Below are positions 1-9,250 of a DNA stretch of 64,000 nucleotides, in pieces. Made by a program: the position numbers and the translations under genes. Position 1 is the stretch's first letter; each line of letters opens with the position of its first letter. Under the pieces are notes generated by a model, which made no database searches, had not been told where the DNA came from, and saw only the letters and a list, made by a program, of their open reading frames with translations. Source of the DNA: Dermatemys mawii (taxonomy: Eukaryota; Chordata; Testudines; Dermatemydidae); contig ML677374.1 in the NCBI GenBank assembly GCA_007922305.1, forward strand, positions 12,581,511 to 12,645,510, given 5' to 3'.

Positions 1-1
1 G

Positions 2-610
2 CGTGATCCCCCCGTCTCCCCCCCGCTAACATCCCCTTCGGAGAGGCTAGCGCAGATGAGAAGGAGAAGGAAGTGCACAAGAGAAGATTTGTTTGCCGAG
101 CTCATGAATTTCTCCCGCAGTGAGGCAGCTCGAAACAAAGCATGGAGAGAAAATTTTTTAGAGTCCCAGAGCATATCTAGGGCAGCAGTAGCAGCATGGG
201 AGGAGAGATGGCAGGAGCGGGAGGAGAGATGGCAGGAGCGGGAAGAAAGGAGGATGGAAGCAATGCTGCAGATAACGGAGGATCAGAGTGACATGCTCCG
301 GTGTCTGGTGGAGCTTCATCAGGACCAAAGATTGCCCCTGCAGCCCCTGTGTAACCACCTCCCCTCCTCCCCAAGTTCCATTGCCTCCCCACCCAGACGT
401 GGGGTGAGAACGTGGGGGTGGAGAGGCTCTGGGAACCGACCCACTCTACCCCACAATACAACACAAGCAGCATGCGGCTCAGTTTATCAGAAAAGTTTTA
501 AAAATGTGCTGTGTCTTTGTCCCTCCCTTCCCCCATCCACCACACCGACTGGTTTTCCTCCTCACCCACTCCTTCTGGGTTATCTTGCCAGTCTTCCCCT
601 TTGTTTGTGA
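2..610 (+). CDS. Harbinger partner protein (Myb/SANT-like), C-terminal part only
   Basis: The frame is open from the first bases of the window, so the protein starts upstream; the first ATG at 56 is internal. In two-gene Harbinger elements this partner carries an N-terminal Myb/SANT/trihelix domain that binds the terminal repeats and takes the transposase into the nucleus. That domain would lie before base 1 and is not seen. What is visible is a basic stretch (RRRRK), then a charged helical region (about residues 20-100) with two copies of WQEREER, consistent with a coiled coil, then a proline/serine-rich tail ending at the TGA at 608-610. The last 80 or so residues are low complexity and could be out of frame relative to the ancestral end. 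Assignment rests on position beside the transposase and resemblance to the partner proteins of turtle Harbinger elements. Confidence 0.7.
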   Translation, partial: RDPPVSPPLTSPSERLAQMRRRRKCTREDLFAELMNFSRSEAARNKAWRENFLESQSISRAAVAAWEERWQEREERWQEREERRMEAMLQITEDQSDMLRCLVELHQDQRLPLQPLCNHLPSSPSSIASPPRRGVRTWGWRGSGNRPTLPHNTTQAACGSVYQKSFKNVLCLCPSLPPSTTPTGFPPHPLLLGYLASLPLCL

Positions 611-616
611 AGAATC

Positions 617-622
617 ATTAAA
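617..622 (+). terminator. Poly(A) signal ATTAAA of the partner gene
   Basis: ATTAAA lies 7 bases after the stop codon of the plus-strand partner gene. It is the expected position for 3'-end formation in a compact transposon with convergent genes. Confidence 0.5.
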
Positions 623-648
623 GAATGCATGTTTTTTAAAAAAGAGAC

Positions 649-654
649 TTTATT
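649..654 (-). terminator. Poly(A) signal AATAAA of the Harbinger transposase
   Basis: TTTATT on the plus strand is AATAAA on the minus strand, 44 bases beyond the transposase stop at 698-700. Together with the plus-strand ATTAAA at 617 it shows two convergent genes sharing a very short terminator region. Confidence 0.55.
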
Positions 655-697
655 TACTCCGCAAATGAGGGGGAAGGGAATAAGGATGGCGGGAGGC

Positions 698-2023
698 TTA
701 TCGCAGAGCAGAGCAAGGGAGCAGGTTTTCAACAGCATTTTGGCCACTCACAAAACTGTTTTTGAAGGCTTCTCTGAGGCGCAGCGCTTCCTGGTGCACT
801 CTTGTACTTGCCCTGGTGTCTGGCTGCTTGTAAGTAGGGGACAGGACATTTGCCCCTGCCTCCCACCCCGCCATAAACGTCTCCCCCTTGTTCTCACAGA
901 GATTGTGGAACACACAGCAAGCAGCAATAACAATGGGCACATTTCTTTCGCTGAGGTCTGAGCGAGTAAGTAGGATTCTTCGCCTGGCCTTCAGACGGCC
1001 AAATGCGCACTCCACAACCATTCTGCACTTGCTCAGCCTATAGTTGAACAGCTCCTGACTCTTGTCCAGGGATCCTGTGTATGGCTTCATAAGCCAGGGC
1101 ATTAAGGGGTAGGCTGGGTCCCCAAGGATAACGATCGGCATTTCAACACCCCCCACAGTAATTTTCTGGTCTGGGAAGAAAGTCCCTTGCGTCAGCTGTC
1201 TATACAGCTTAAAGTTCCTGAACACACAAGCGTCATAAACCTTTCCCAGCCATCCCACGCACATGTCGGTGAAACGTACCTTGTGGTCAACCAGTGCTTG
1301 CATGACCATTGAACAATACCCCTTGCGGTTTCTGTACTCTGCGCCCTCGTTGTCTGGTGCCAAGATAGGGATATGAGTGCCATCTATAGCCCCCACACAG
1401 TTAGGGAATCCCAGAGCGGCAAAGCCATCTACTATAGCCTGCACGTTTCCCAGACACACAACCCTGGATAGCAGCAGATCAATGATTGCCTTGGATACTT
1501 GCATCACAGCAGCCCCCACTGTAGATTTACCCACTCCAAATTGATTCGCGACTGACTGGTAGCTGCCTGGCATTGCAAGCTTCCATAGGGCTATCGCCAC
1601 TCGCTTCTGAACTGTGAGGTCTGCTCTCATTTTGGTATTCACGTGCTGCAGGGCAGGGGAAAGCAAGTCACAAAGTTCCATGAACGTGCCCTTTCTCACG
1701 CGAAAGTTTCTGAGCCACTGCGAGTCATCCCAGACCCGCAGCACTATGTGATCCCACCAGTCAGTGCTTGTTTCCCTGGCCCAGATTCGGTGTTCCGGAG
1801 CATGAGCCTGCCCCATTGCCACCAAAATTGCCAGGTTGTCGGGCCCCTTACTTTCAAAAACGTCAGTGTCCATGTCCATGTCCTCATCACTGTCGTCACT
1901 CTCCGGATAGCGCAGTTGTCTCCTGATCGCCATCTTGTGCATACGATGCAGCATAAAGTCCACAACAATGCGCGAGATATTCACAACGGCCATTACTGCA
2001 GCGGTTACCTGAGCAGGCTCCAT
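698..2023 (-). CDS. PIF/Harbinger transposase (HARBI1-like DDE nuclease), 441 aa, intact
   Basis: A DDE-superfamily endonuclease that cuts and reinserts the surrounding element, normally together with the Myb-like partner. It opens at an ATG (2021-2023) with an MEPAQV start and runs 441 codons without interruption. An acidic stretch (residues 42-55, SDDSDEDMD) precedes a helix-turn-helix-like segment near 155-170 (YQSVANQFGVGKSTV). The catalytic core shows VGAIDGTHI (first Asp, residue 214), KVYDACVF (second Asp, residue 264) and MVVECAFGRLK (Glu, residue 339), plus the family motif LGDPAYPLMPW at 300-310. The motif usually read as VHD is VYD here, a possible lesion. Length is close to the usual 350-450 residues. 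Host HARBI1 is a domesticated relative, but the terminal repeat and the partner gene make this a transposon copy. Confidence 0.92.
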   Translation of the reverse strand: MEPAQVTAAVMAVVNISRIVVDFMLHRMHKMAIRRQLRYPESDDSDEDMDMDTDVFESKGPDNLAILVAMGQAHAPEHRIWARETSTDWWDHIVLRVWDDSQWLRNFRVRKGTFMELCDLLSPALQHVNTKMRADLTVQKRVAIALWKLAMPGSYQSVANQFGVGKSTVGAAVMQVSKAIIDLLLSRVVCLGNVQAIVDGFAALGFPNCVGAIDGTHIPILAPDNEGAEYRNRKGYCSMVMQALVDHKVRFTDMCVGWLGKVYDACVFRNFKLYRQLTQGTFFPDQKITVGGVEMPIVILGDPAYPLMPWLMKPYTGSLDKSQELFNYRLSKCRMVVECAFGRLKARRRILLTRSDLSERNVPIVIAACCVFHNLCENKGETFMAGWEAGANVLSPTYKQPDTRASTRVHQEALRLREAFKNSFVSGQNAVENLLPCSALR

Positions 2024-2199
2024 GCTTGCACTGCTATGGTGTCAGCTCAGGCAGCAAAAGCGCGCGAAATGACTGCAGTTGCTTTCACAGCAGGAGGGGC
2101 ACTGCGGGGTGGGTGGGTTTGGGAACGGAGAAAGCTCAAAATGGCATCTGCTGGGACTCTGGGAACTGTGGGATAGCTACCCACAGTGCACCACTCGCT

Positions 2200-2342
2200 A
2201 TGTCGACGCTTCCCACTGTAGTGTGAACGAACAATGCCGACTTACTGTGTTTAGCGTGGACACACAAAATAGATTTTATACAGTCTGCTTTACAAAATCG
2301 ACTTTAACAAAATCGACATAAGTTTGTAGTGTAGACATACCC
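2200..2342. repeat. Right terminal repeat and subterminal region of the Harbinger element, TTA after it
   Basis: The terminus ends gtgtagacataccc at 2342, followed by TTA (2343-2345) as the presumed target duplication. Two direct copies of CAAAATCGAC lie at 2293-2302 and 2308-2317, 15 bp apart, and a related GTCGAC sits near 2201. Such subterminal repeats are candidate sites for the Myb-like partner. An imperfect palindrome (tgtgggatagctaccca) lies near 2168-2184. The region also forms the transposase 5' leader. Confidence 0.75.
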
Positions 2343-2345
2343 TTA

Positions 2346-4140
2346 TAATGCTATAATGACTAAACAAGTCAGTGGAAGGAAGAATGGAATGGGGCCTAGA
2401 CTAAACAAGTCTGTGAAAGAATCTCGAAAGGAGGCATTGGTACTCCAGTGCATTCATGTGCCTCCAGTCTACGTGAAAAGTTTCTGCATTGGCAAACCAA
2501 GGTGTGAGTCTACAGCACACGAGCTTGCCATGTAGCAACGTCCCATGTGGCCACGTGAAAAATCAGTTATCAAGCTACTGTATCATAATGCACATGAATA
2601 AGGAGGCTGAATGAAGGTTGCACAGATAATCTTAATTCTGACATTTGCTAACTTTTCAGTGCTTGACTTGGCTACCTTAATAGTCCAGCAAATCATAAAA
2701 AGCAAACAAACCCAAGTATGTGATCAGGGATACAAAGGAAGGTATGGTCCCTGCTCCAGGAAATTTACAATCCAAGGATGAGATGCCTACGGGATTTAGA
2801 TTTATAATCACCTTTAAAAATAAATGGAAATTGGTCACCCAAATCTTATAGACAGTTTTGAAATTCTCAGTCTAAACTATATGTGTTGAAGTAGCAGGTA
2901 TAATATGTGACATGCCAAATTAACTTAGTTTCATAGCAGAAACTATCAGGGCCAAATTGTACGTTGGCATAATGCCACTGATTTCAGAGCAACACCAGCA
3001 GAGGATTTGGCCCTCAGATGACCATATAATGCATTTCATATTCCCTTAAATACAGAGGGCCAGTTCTGCCTCCAATTACACCAAGAGATCCAAGGGGCAT
3101 AAATTTGGCTCCGCTGACACATTTTCATTTCACAATACACACATGAGATCAGAGTATTTCATAAACATTGCATACATTTTCCAGATATGTACAGCACATT
3201 TGGATGAATATGTGAAATGGTATTTTTGTTCTCCACAGAGCCAGATCCTCAGCTGATGTAAATCAGTGTAGTTCTATTGATGTCAAAAAAGCTACACAGA
3301 TTTTCACCTGCTGAGGATTGGCCCACAGATTTCTGGTTGGATTTGAAGAAACCCTTTGCTTTACCCTAGAATCCAGTGGCTGACCTGACAGTCCCAGATC
3401 CTTTGTATTCCATTTTGGCTGAGTATGTTTGTTCTACAGGTTGCATGTTTTTGTGAAGCGGCCAGCCAGAGTAGTCATGTGCAGAACTCCTTAACGTCAC
3501 TTTGCCACTGTGCTCCACTGCTGATCTGGATCTTTGCCCACCGGGATTGCTACACTACCCTCTCTGTAGTTACCTCTCTGTAATTCAATCTTCATGCTGG
3601 CTTGCTCTTGGGTCTTTTTTGAGCAATGACCCTGCCAACTATTTTGTATTGTGCCTAAGAATTACGTAGTGTGGTTTTCTGATGGGTTTTGGAGCTGAAC
3701 TGCAACCAGTTTAGTTTCACTTCTGACCTCACAGACAGAGTCCCAGAAGTAAACAGAAAAATAATCTCTCTCACACACACATACACAGCCTAGCAAACTA
3801 CATAATATAGATACAGTATGTACAGAATATACATGAAAACCAGTGTTCTACACAGAAGGCTGACTACGTAAGCTGCTAACCTAAGCACAATCAGTGCTGT
3901 CAAAGCGGATTCTGGCTGTGACGCAAATCCAGTAAATCTGAAATTAACTAATTAAAATCAGCTGTGTATGTAGTTGGCTATTGATGCTGACATCAGTGTG
4001 TTCTTAAAGTGTGCAGACCTTTAGTTTAGCCGGGGTGGAGAGTGGAGGGGAAAGGGAGCGGGAGCGGATCAATGCCAATCCCCAGTTCACTCTATAATTT
4101 TGTCATTAATTTGTCCTGCACCAAATTTATCTGGTTTTAG
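2346..4140. other. Non-coding stretch with degenerate foldback fragments
   Basis: No convincing gene. Short palindromic fragments with GGCCAAAT/GGCCAGAT ends occur at about 2947-3016 and 3054-3110 and more clearly at 3239-3324. A short CA-rich tract lies near 3770-3790. The remainder is unrecognised. Confidence 0.5.
3239..3324. repeat. Short foldback element with CCAGATCCTCAGCTG ends
   Basis: The left arm reads ccagatcctcagctgatgta and the right arm reads gctgaggattggccc, its imperfect reverse complement, around an 85-bp unit. The same end motif recurs near 9692, 45531 and 58630, so it is a dispersed palindromic family. No duplication of the target is clear. Confidence 0.55.
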
Positions 4141-4159
4141 AACATCTCCCAATTCTCAT

Positions 4160-4315
4160 AGATCCCTGTGAGGTAGGGCACAGCTGTGATCCCCATTTGA
4201 TAGGTGGGAAAGTGAAGCAGAGAGAGGGTAAAGGACTTGCTCAGAGACACACAGGTAGTGTGCGACTCAGCAAGCATCTGACCCACAGCTCCTGAGCCCT
4301 AGTTACTACATTATC
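4160..4315 (-). repeat. MIR-type CORE-SINE fragment
   Basis: The order 'gaggtagg ... atccccattt ... gaagcagagagagggtaaaggacttgctcagagacacac' in minus orientation matches the conserved core of MIR-type SINEs. It is uninterrupted here, unlike three other copies in the window. Confidence 0.7.
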
Positions 4316-4518
4316 CTTTCCCCCTAGAGGGCACCGATCAAAGATCAGGCCCTGTACTTGAGAGGTTTTATTGTTTGGTAGCTTTGAGGCCAGCAAAAGG
4401 GCTGATCCTGCAATGTGCCAAGTGCCCTGCACCCCAGGGGGTGCTCAGCCTCTCTCAGGAGGCTCTCAGCAACTTACAGGATGTGGCCCTTAGAAAGAAA
4501 GAAGAAAACAGTGTAGAG

Positions 4519-4707
4519 CAGCGGTGTCCTATACGTTTGCCACTAGCCACGTGTGGCTATTAGGCTATTGAATTGTGGCTAATGCATGTGGCTTTTTTAT
4601 AATGTGGCTTCATGTGGATTTTTTATAATGTGGCTAATAAGAAAAATTCAAAACCACAAGTGTGGCTAGCAGTGTGGCTAGCATCGAATTTCTGTTGGAC
4701 ACCCCTG
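4519..4707. mobile_element. hAT-type non-autonomous element, 189 bp, 8-bp target duplication
   Basis: The ends are CAGCGGTGTCC on the left and, reading inward from the right, CAGGGGTGTCC. Flanks are GTGTAGAG (4511-4518) and GTCTAGAG (4708-4715), an 8-bp duplication with one mismatch, as expected for hAT transposition. The interior repeats the words gtggct and ttttttataatgtggct. It has no coding capacity. Confidence 0.85.
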
Positions 4708-4715
4708 GTCTAGAG

Positions 4716-7700
4716 GAACAAAGATGCCATATAATGGAACAGTACATGCAGTTGGTACTTCAATGTTCATTTCTTTATTTGTCTTACACTGGGTCTTAAG
4801 GCCCTCCTTGAATTTCTGGGTGTTTGTCAAAAAATTGCCCCTGAATTGCACACTGTAACAGGGTTCACGCTGAGCCCCTGGGTATTTGGCCCCTGTTCAA
4901 TGAGCGACACTTCAGTCTGGTGCAACACCCACGTTCTTTATTCTCAAAAGGTTTCCCACCACCAGTTCCCAACTATGTACAGGCTTCCCAGCTATTGTGC
5001 CTACAATAGACCTGGCCAGAAACAGACATGGAGGCTCCTGGCTCCTTCTATGCCTAGCCTTTCTCCTTCCCTCTCTCCCCAGCTTCCTCCCAGTCTGTAT
5101 AGCTCTGGGCTAATAAGACTGGCAGGTGTGGCCAGTTACCAGGCAGGTCCAGGGCTATTTACCTAGCCTCAATCCATCCCCTTGACTGGGGCTGGAGTGG
5201 CAGGGGCTGATTACGGGCTTCCCAGCCAGCACCCTGCCACGGGGACAAGCCATGGAAAATTGTGGAAACGTAATAATGGACCTTATTATTTGCAGTAATC
5301 AAGTCCATTATTACTTCTTCACGGTCTTCTGCTGTTGGACACCTGGGGCTGAGAGTGGGGGTCTCCCATTGTCAGAACCCCGGGTGGCTAGGGCTCCTGC
5401 TGTCGAAGTTGTGGTGGAAGCCGAATATTGCAGAATCTTTAATACAGTGAGTTAAGTTAATCACTGAGGAATGACTTTTTCCTTTAGTGATTTAGGCTTC
5501 CAATCAGTGATACCCTCCCTGATAATGGAATGAATCCAGTGATCAATGTGAAGGGTTTTTCCAAATGGCAAAAATTTTAGCTCATAGCTATGAGTCTGAG
5601 GTTTTTCTGTCATCTGGAGATTTCCAAGAAAAAACATGACATTCCTACTAATAATTTCATGTGCATGTTTAAAAATAAGATCAAGTTTGCAAATACAGTT
5701 TGGCTGACAGTATCAAAGCCACCTACGTGATTTAGATACACAGTTCCCGTCAAAGTGAGAGTGAGCTCAGCATTGTTCAGTTTGATATGTGAGCGAACCA
5801 TCCAGGAGCAGATGGCAGAGAGTTGATTGATTGCCTGCATATAATCTTTCCTCCCTCAGCCTGTGTCTTGCTAGGAGAACCTGGCACTGTTTGTAATTGG
5901 GTTCTGCTGTTGACCTTACTGTTTAGAAAACTCTAATCCAACCTTCTTGTGGAATGCAAGTCTTTGTTTTCCTGCCTAGGGCCTTATGGGATGGCAAAGG
6001 AACACCTGAAATCTTAAAAGGGTTAATGTATTTTGTTCATGCCCATCTTTCTTGAATTCTCTAGTTGTTTCCCTGTCTAGTGCAAGCTCCAGCCCAAAAG
6101 TGTATTTTTCGAGTGCTTTAGCTCATTTAGTTTTAAATTACTTGAATGATGGCAGCCTCATCATTTTGGCAGAGAGTATTCCACAGGTAACCAATGAAAA
6201 ACACTCAATAAATGCTTTGTTCCTTCTTGTCTGATGCTAGAATCTCACTTACTGAATATGGAAAGAGCCAAAAATAAAACTTTCCTTGAAAATAACGCCA
6301 TCAGTGATCTCTCTAAACTTGGTTATAACAACTCCATTAACTCCAGCGCTTGGGCCCCAGTTGAGCCAAGCTCCTAAGCATATGTTTAAATCCATTTATT
6401 GACTTCCAGTGGTATGTGTGCTTTCCTGAATCATAGCCTTAGGGCAACTGAAATTTGCTACTAGCTAAGCATAGGGCCTTTATCATTACAGGCGACTGAA
6501 GCAGGTTGATTTTCGGAGGTTCACCAGTCCCTGTGTAGCGAGTTGAGAGCAGCTCATGGTATTTGCTAGTATCTCTGGCAAACAGCTTGCTGCAACTTTT
6601 ACTGCCTACCATAAAAATCTCTTTCTGCTGTAACATGTAGCAGATACTGGAACCATATTTCCTTCTTAATTGCAGGCTGAGAGGTACAAAGACACAGAAT
6701 GGAAATGTAATGCTCTGGATTGGATTGAATTGGGTTGCCAACTTACATTCAAGAGAGTGATTTTTAGCCTCTAGAATGGCAGAAAATGCCTGTCACTAGG
6801 CAGGGAAACAAGTGTTTTTCCCATCCCATAGTTAACTGCCCAGCTAAAAAATCCAAGAAGTGATGGAGGGATATAAAGAAAAACAACATGCCCATGATGT
6901 CAGAAATATTGATAACCCAGGCAAATCCCTCAATATGGGTCTTTTCAATAGCATTATCTGTTAGTTCTCCATAACAAAGCACCAACATCATATAACTGTA
7001 ATAAAACTAGAGCATATGAATGGAAAGAATTAAGAATAATCCTATTGGGACCAATTTAATTTCCTCTTCATTTAAATGAAAAACTTGGCTCTCTTGTCTA
7101 ATTTACACAAAATAACTATCCACTCTCTAGGATTATACATAATCTGTTTCCTTTCCCTAGCTCTCTTCTAAAATGAGCCACTCTCCCGCTTTCTCCTTTG
7201 CAATGTCTCCATTTCTCCATGCAATGTCATTTAAAGACGCATCCCCACTCTACCACTGGACAAAACACCTAGCCTTGCTTCTCCTGCTCATCTTCTCTGA
7301 ATAGCTAATTTTCAATTAGGTCCTGGTTCTGAGAGCTCTCTGGAGAAAAATAAAAGCAAAGCGAACCACCAGAGTTGGTTTTATAACCCTTAAGCAGAAC
7401 AGATTTTGGGACACTTAATTCTGGAGAAATTTGCATGCTCAGATGGCCCCTTTTGCTTTCTTCCTACCTTTTTCTATCCCTCTAGCTGGTCTCCCTTATG
7501 TCCCAACTTCTCTTTTTCCACCTCATCTTTGTTACTTTATTTTTTTGAGCAGAAAGACTTTTCTTGACTGCTAAGGGAGGGGGAGCTTCTCCTTTCAGAG
7601 GCTGCCCAGCAGGGAGGCATGTCAGACAGACATGAAGTTTTTGCAAAGAGCACTTGATCTGCAGTTGAAGCATTTTTGTATTTTGTTAACAAGCAAAGAG

Positions 7701-8550
7701 GGTATATGCAGTCCTCAGGACAGATGGAGGGAAGCTAACGCAGGAATTTATTTCCCCACTGCTATGTAACCAAATATATTTGTGTGCGTTTTACTGTTGT
7801 CCTTTTGCAAGCAGATGAAAGTGTCAAGTTGACCCGGTTTCTTATCGCACTCCCCATGCATGGGAGCTTTGCAGATATTATGTGTAGAAGCTCTGGGCTC
7901 TCTGCTAACTTCTCTGGATTTAATTAGTCTGACCTTCTGTGATAATCTCTCCTCCCGTTGCTCACCCCCCCCCCCGACTTCTGAATCACATTCAAGCTTC
8001 TGCATTCATCCACAAAAGACTAACTGCTATGCTCAAGCCCTCAGCATAAATCACAGCCTGGCTCACCAAAACGAACTTTAAAATCCCAGCCCAACAACGT
8101 AGCTGCTTTTAGCATTATACTCAGGCTGCAATTGCCAAGGAAAGTTTATCCTGGAGCCGACATGGGTTCTACTGCTCCAAGTAAAACATTTCCCTATAAA
8201 AAAAGGGAGAATGAGCTATACTGTGGGACTTGCAATTGCTTCCTGAAATATGAAGAAGGGATATCTTTAAATGTTAACTTTTTGTCACAGTGCTGGAGGC
8301 TTCAAGCCATGTATTTTTCTCTGAATAACTAGGGCCTTCAAAATATGTTTAGAAATAGTCACTTGAAGATATGCTGCCACTTTGAGGGTGGAAAATGCTT
8401 TGAAACAGCATGCAACATGAGGCTTTTTAAAATTTCCATTGCCTTGCACTGCATTAGAGCACTTCCTGAACTACCTGTGGGGCCACTTTAAATTAGGCCA
8501 GAAATCCAGGGTCATAACGTCAACTGAGTTTTTTCAGCCACTTTATTATT
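4716..8550. other. Non-coding stretch without recognised genes
   Basis: Only short, mutually overlapping reading frames occur and none resembles a known family. A perfect hairpin lies at 5270-5314 (separate entry). A GC-richer segment at about 4855-5230 and a run of eleven C near 7967 are the only compositional departures noted. Confidence 0.5.
5270..5314. repeat. Perfect 12-bp hairpin (GTAATAATGGAC)
   Basis: GTAATAATGGAC at 5270-5281 is repeated exactly in inverse at 5303-5314, with a 21-base loop. It probably belongs to an unidentified transposon remnant. Confidence 0.6.
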
Positions 8551-8679
8551 TGCACTGTGGGAGGACACAGAGGCCCCCACAATCCCTGTCCCAAAAGGCC
8601 AACAACTTAGACAGGGTAGACAAAGGAGGTACTATTATCCCCATTTTACCTGTAGGGAACTGAGGCACAGACAGGTTAA

Positions 8680-8766
8680 AGGAAAGATTCCTGTGAATGA
8701 GCTCAGCTTTCATTTGCGCCCACTGAGAATAAGGAGAACTGCTGAGTATTTTTGAAAACCTGATCC
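8680..8766. mobile_element. 87-bp foldback MITE in TAA target of a MIR copy
   Basis: It is bounded by TAA at 8677-8679 and TAA at 8767-8769. The right end read inward, ggatcaggttttcaaaa, is typical of the dispersed 'cagattttcaaa' foldback family seen elsewhere in the window. The left end is degenerate (aggaaagatt). Confidence 0.5.
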
Positions 8767-8769
8767 TAA

Positions 8770-9096
8770 AAGTATGTCTACACTGCACACACACCTGGGT
8801 CTATGGGACCCAGCCTTGTTGGCTTACTGCTTCCAACCCCATGCTTGAGTCTCCACACACTGCATTGTAAACCTGGGTTTATAGTTGCTGGACCTGGGTC
8901 TCACAGCCGTGCTACCACTTCCATACTGCAAAAAGACAGGGCTTGGACCCAGATCATTGAGGGACTCATTGTCTGACACCTCACTCCCAGCTGAGTCTTA
9001 GAATGCGGGTACTGAGTGCTTGTTGACCTGAGCTAGACTGATTTGTGTGTGGACAGAAGGGGAGCTTAGTCTCAAATGCACAGCATAAACATAGCG
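8770..9096. mobile_element. Harbinger-type MITE, 327 bp
   Basis: The left end aagtatgtctacactgcac matches the GGGTATGTCTACACTGC terminus of Harbinger-type elements. The right end read inward, cgctatgtttatgctgtgc, is a diverged copy. Flanks are TAA (8767-8769) and TAG (9097-9099), a 3-bp duplication with one change. The interior repeats 'acctgggtct'. Confidence 0.65.
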
Positions 9097-9250
9097 TAGG
9101 TGACTTGCACAAGGAGGTCTGTGGCAAAGCGAGGCATGAAATGCAGATCTCTGGAATCCCCCTCCGGAACCATAACCACAAGAATGTCTTTCCTCTCCTG
9201 ATTTGGGGTAACAGCTACTGCAGTGGAAGATCTGGACAGCAGATTTAAAC

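Larger units (their letters stand above)
1..2342 (-). mobile_element. PIF/Harbinger autonomous DNA transposon, left end outside window
   Basis: This is the right-hand part of a two-gene Harbinger transposon. The transposase lies on the minus strand (698-2023) and the end of the partner DNA-binding protein on the plus strand (2-610), converging with an 87-bp gap. The right terminus, read inward on the minus strand, begins GGGTATGTCTACACTAC at 2342 and is followed outward by TTA (2343-2345), a typical 3-bp Harbinger target. The left terminus and its TTA copy lie before base 1, so total length cannot be given. The uninterrupted transposase frame suggests a relatively young copy; activity cannot be judged from one copy. 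Confidence 0.9.
8555..9250 (-). repeat. MIR-type/L3-tail repeat split by two consecutive MITE insertions
   Basis: The repeat runs from 'ggacacagaggcccccacaa' through 'attatccccattttacc' to 'gacaggttaa' (8679) and resumes at 9100 with 'gtgacttgcacaaggaggtc'. In uninterrupted copies these two parts are contiguous. The intervening 420 bp are two small elements (8680-8766 and 8770-9096) separated and flanked by TAA/TAA/TAG. Confidence 0.75.

Noticed and set aside
1643..2176. 177-codon plus-strand frame
   Set aside because: Antisense shadow of the Harbinger transposase.
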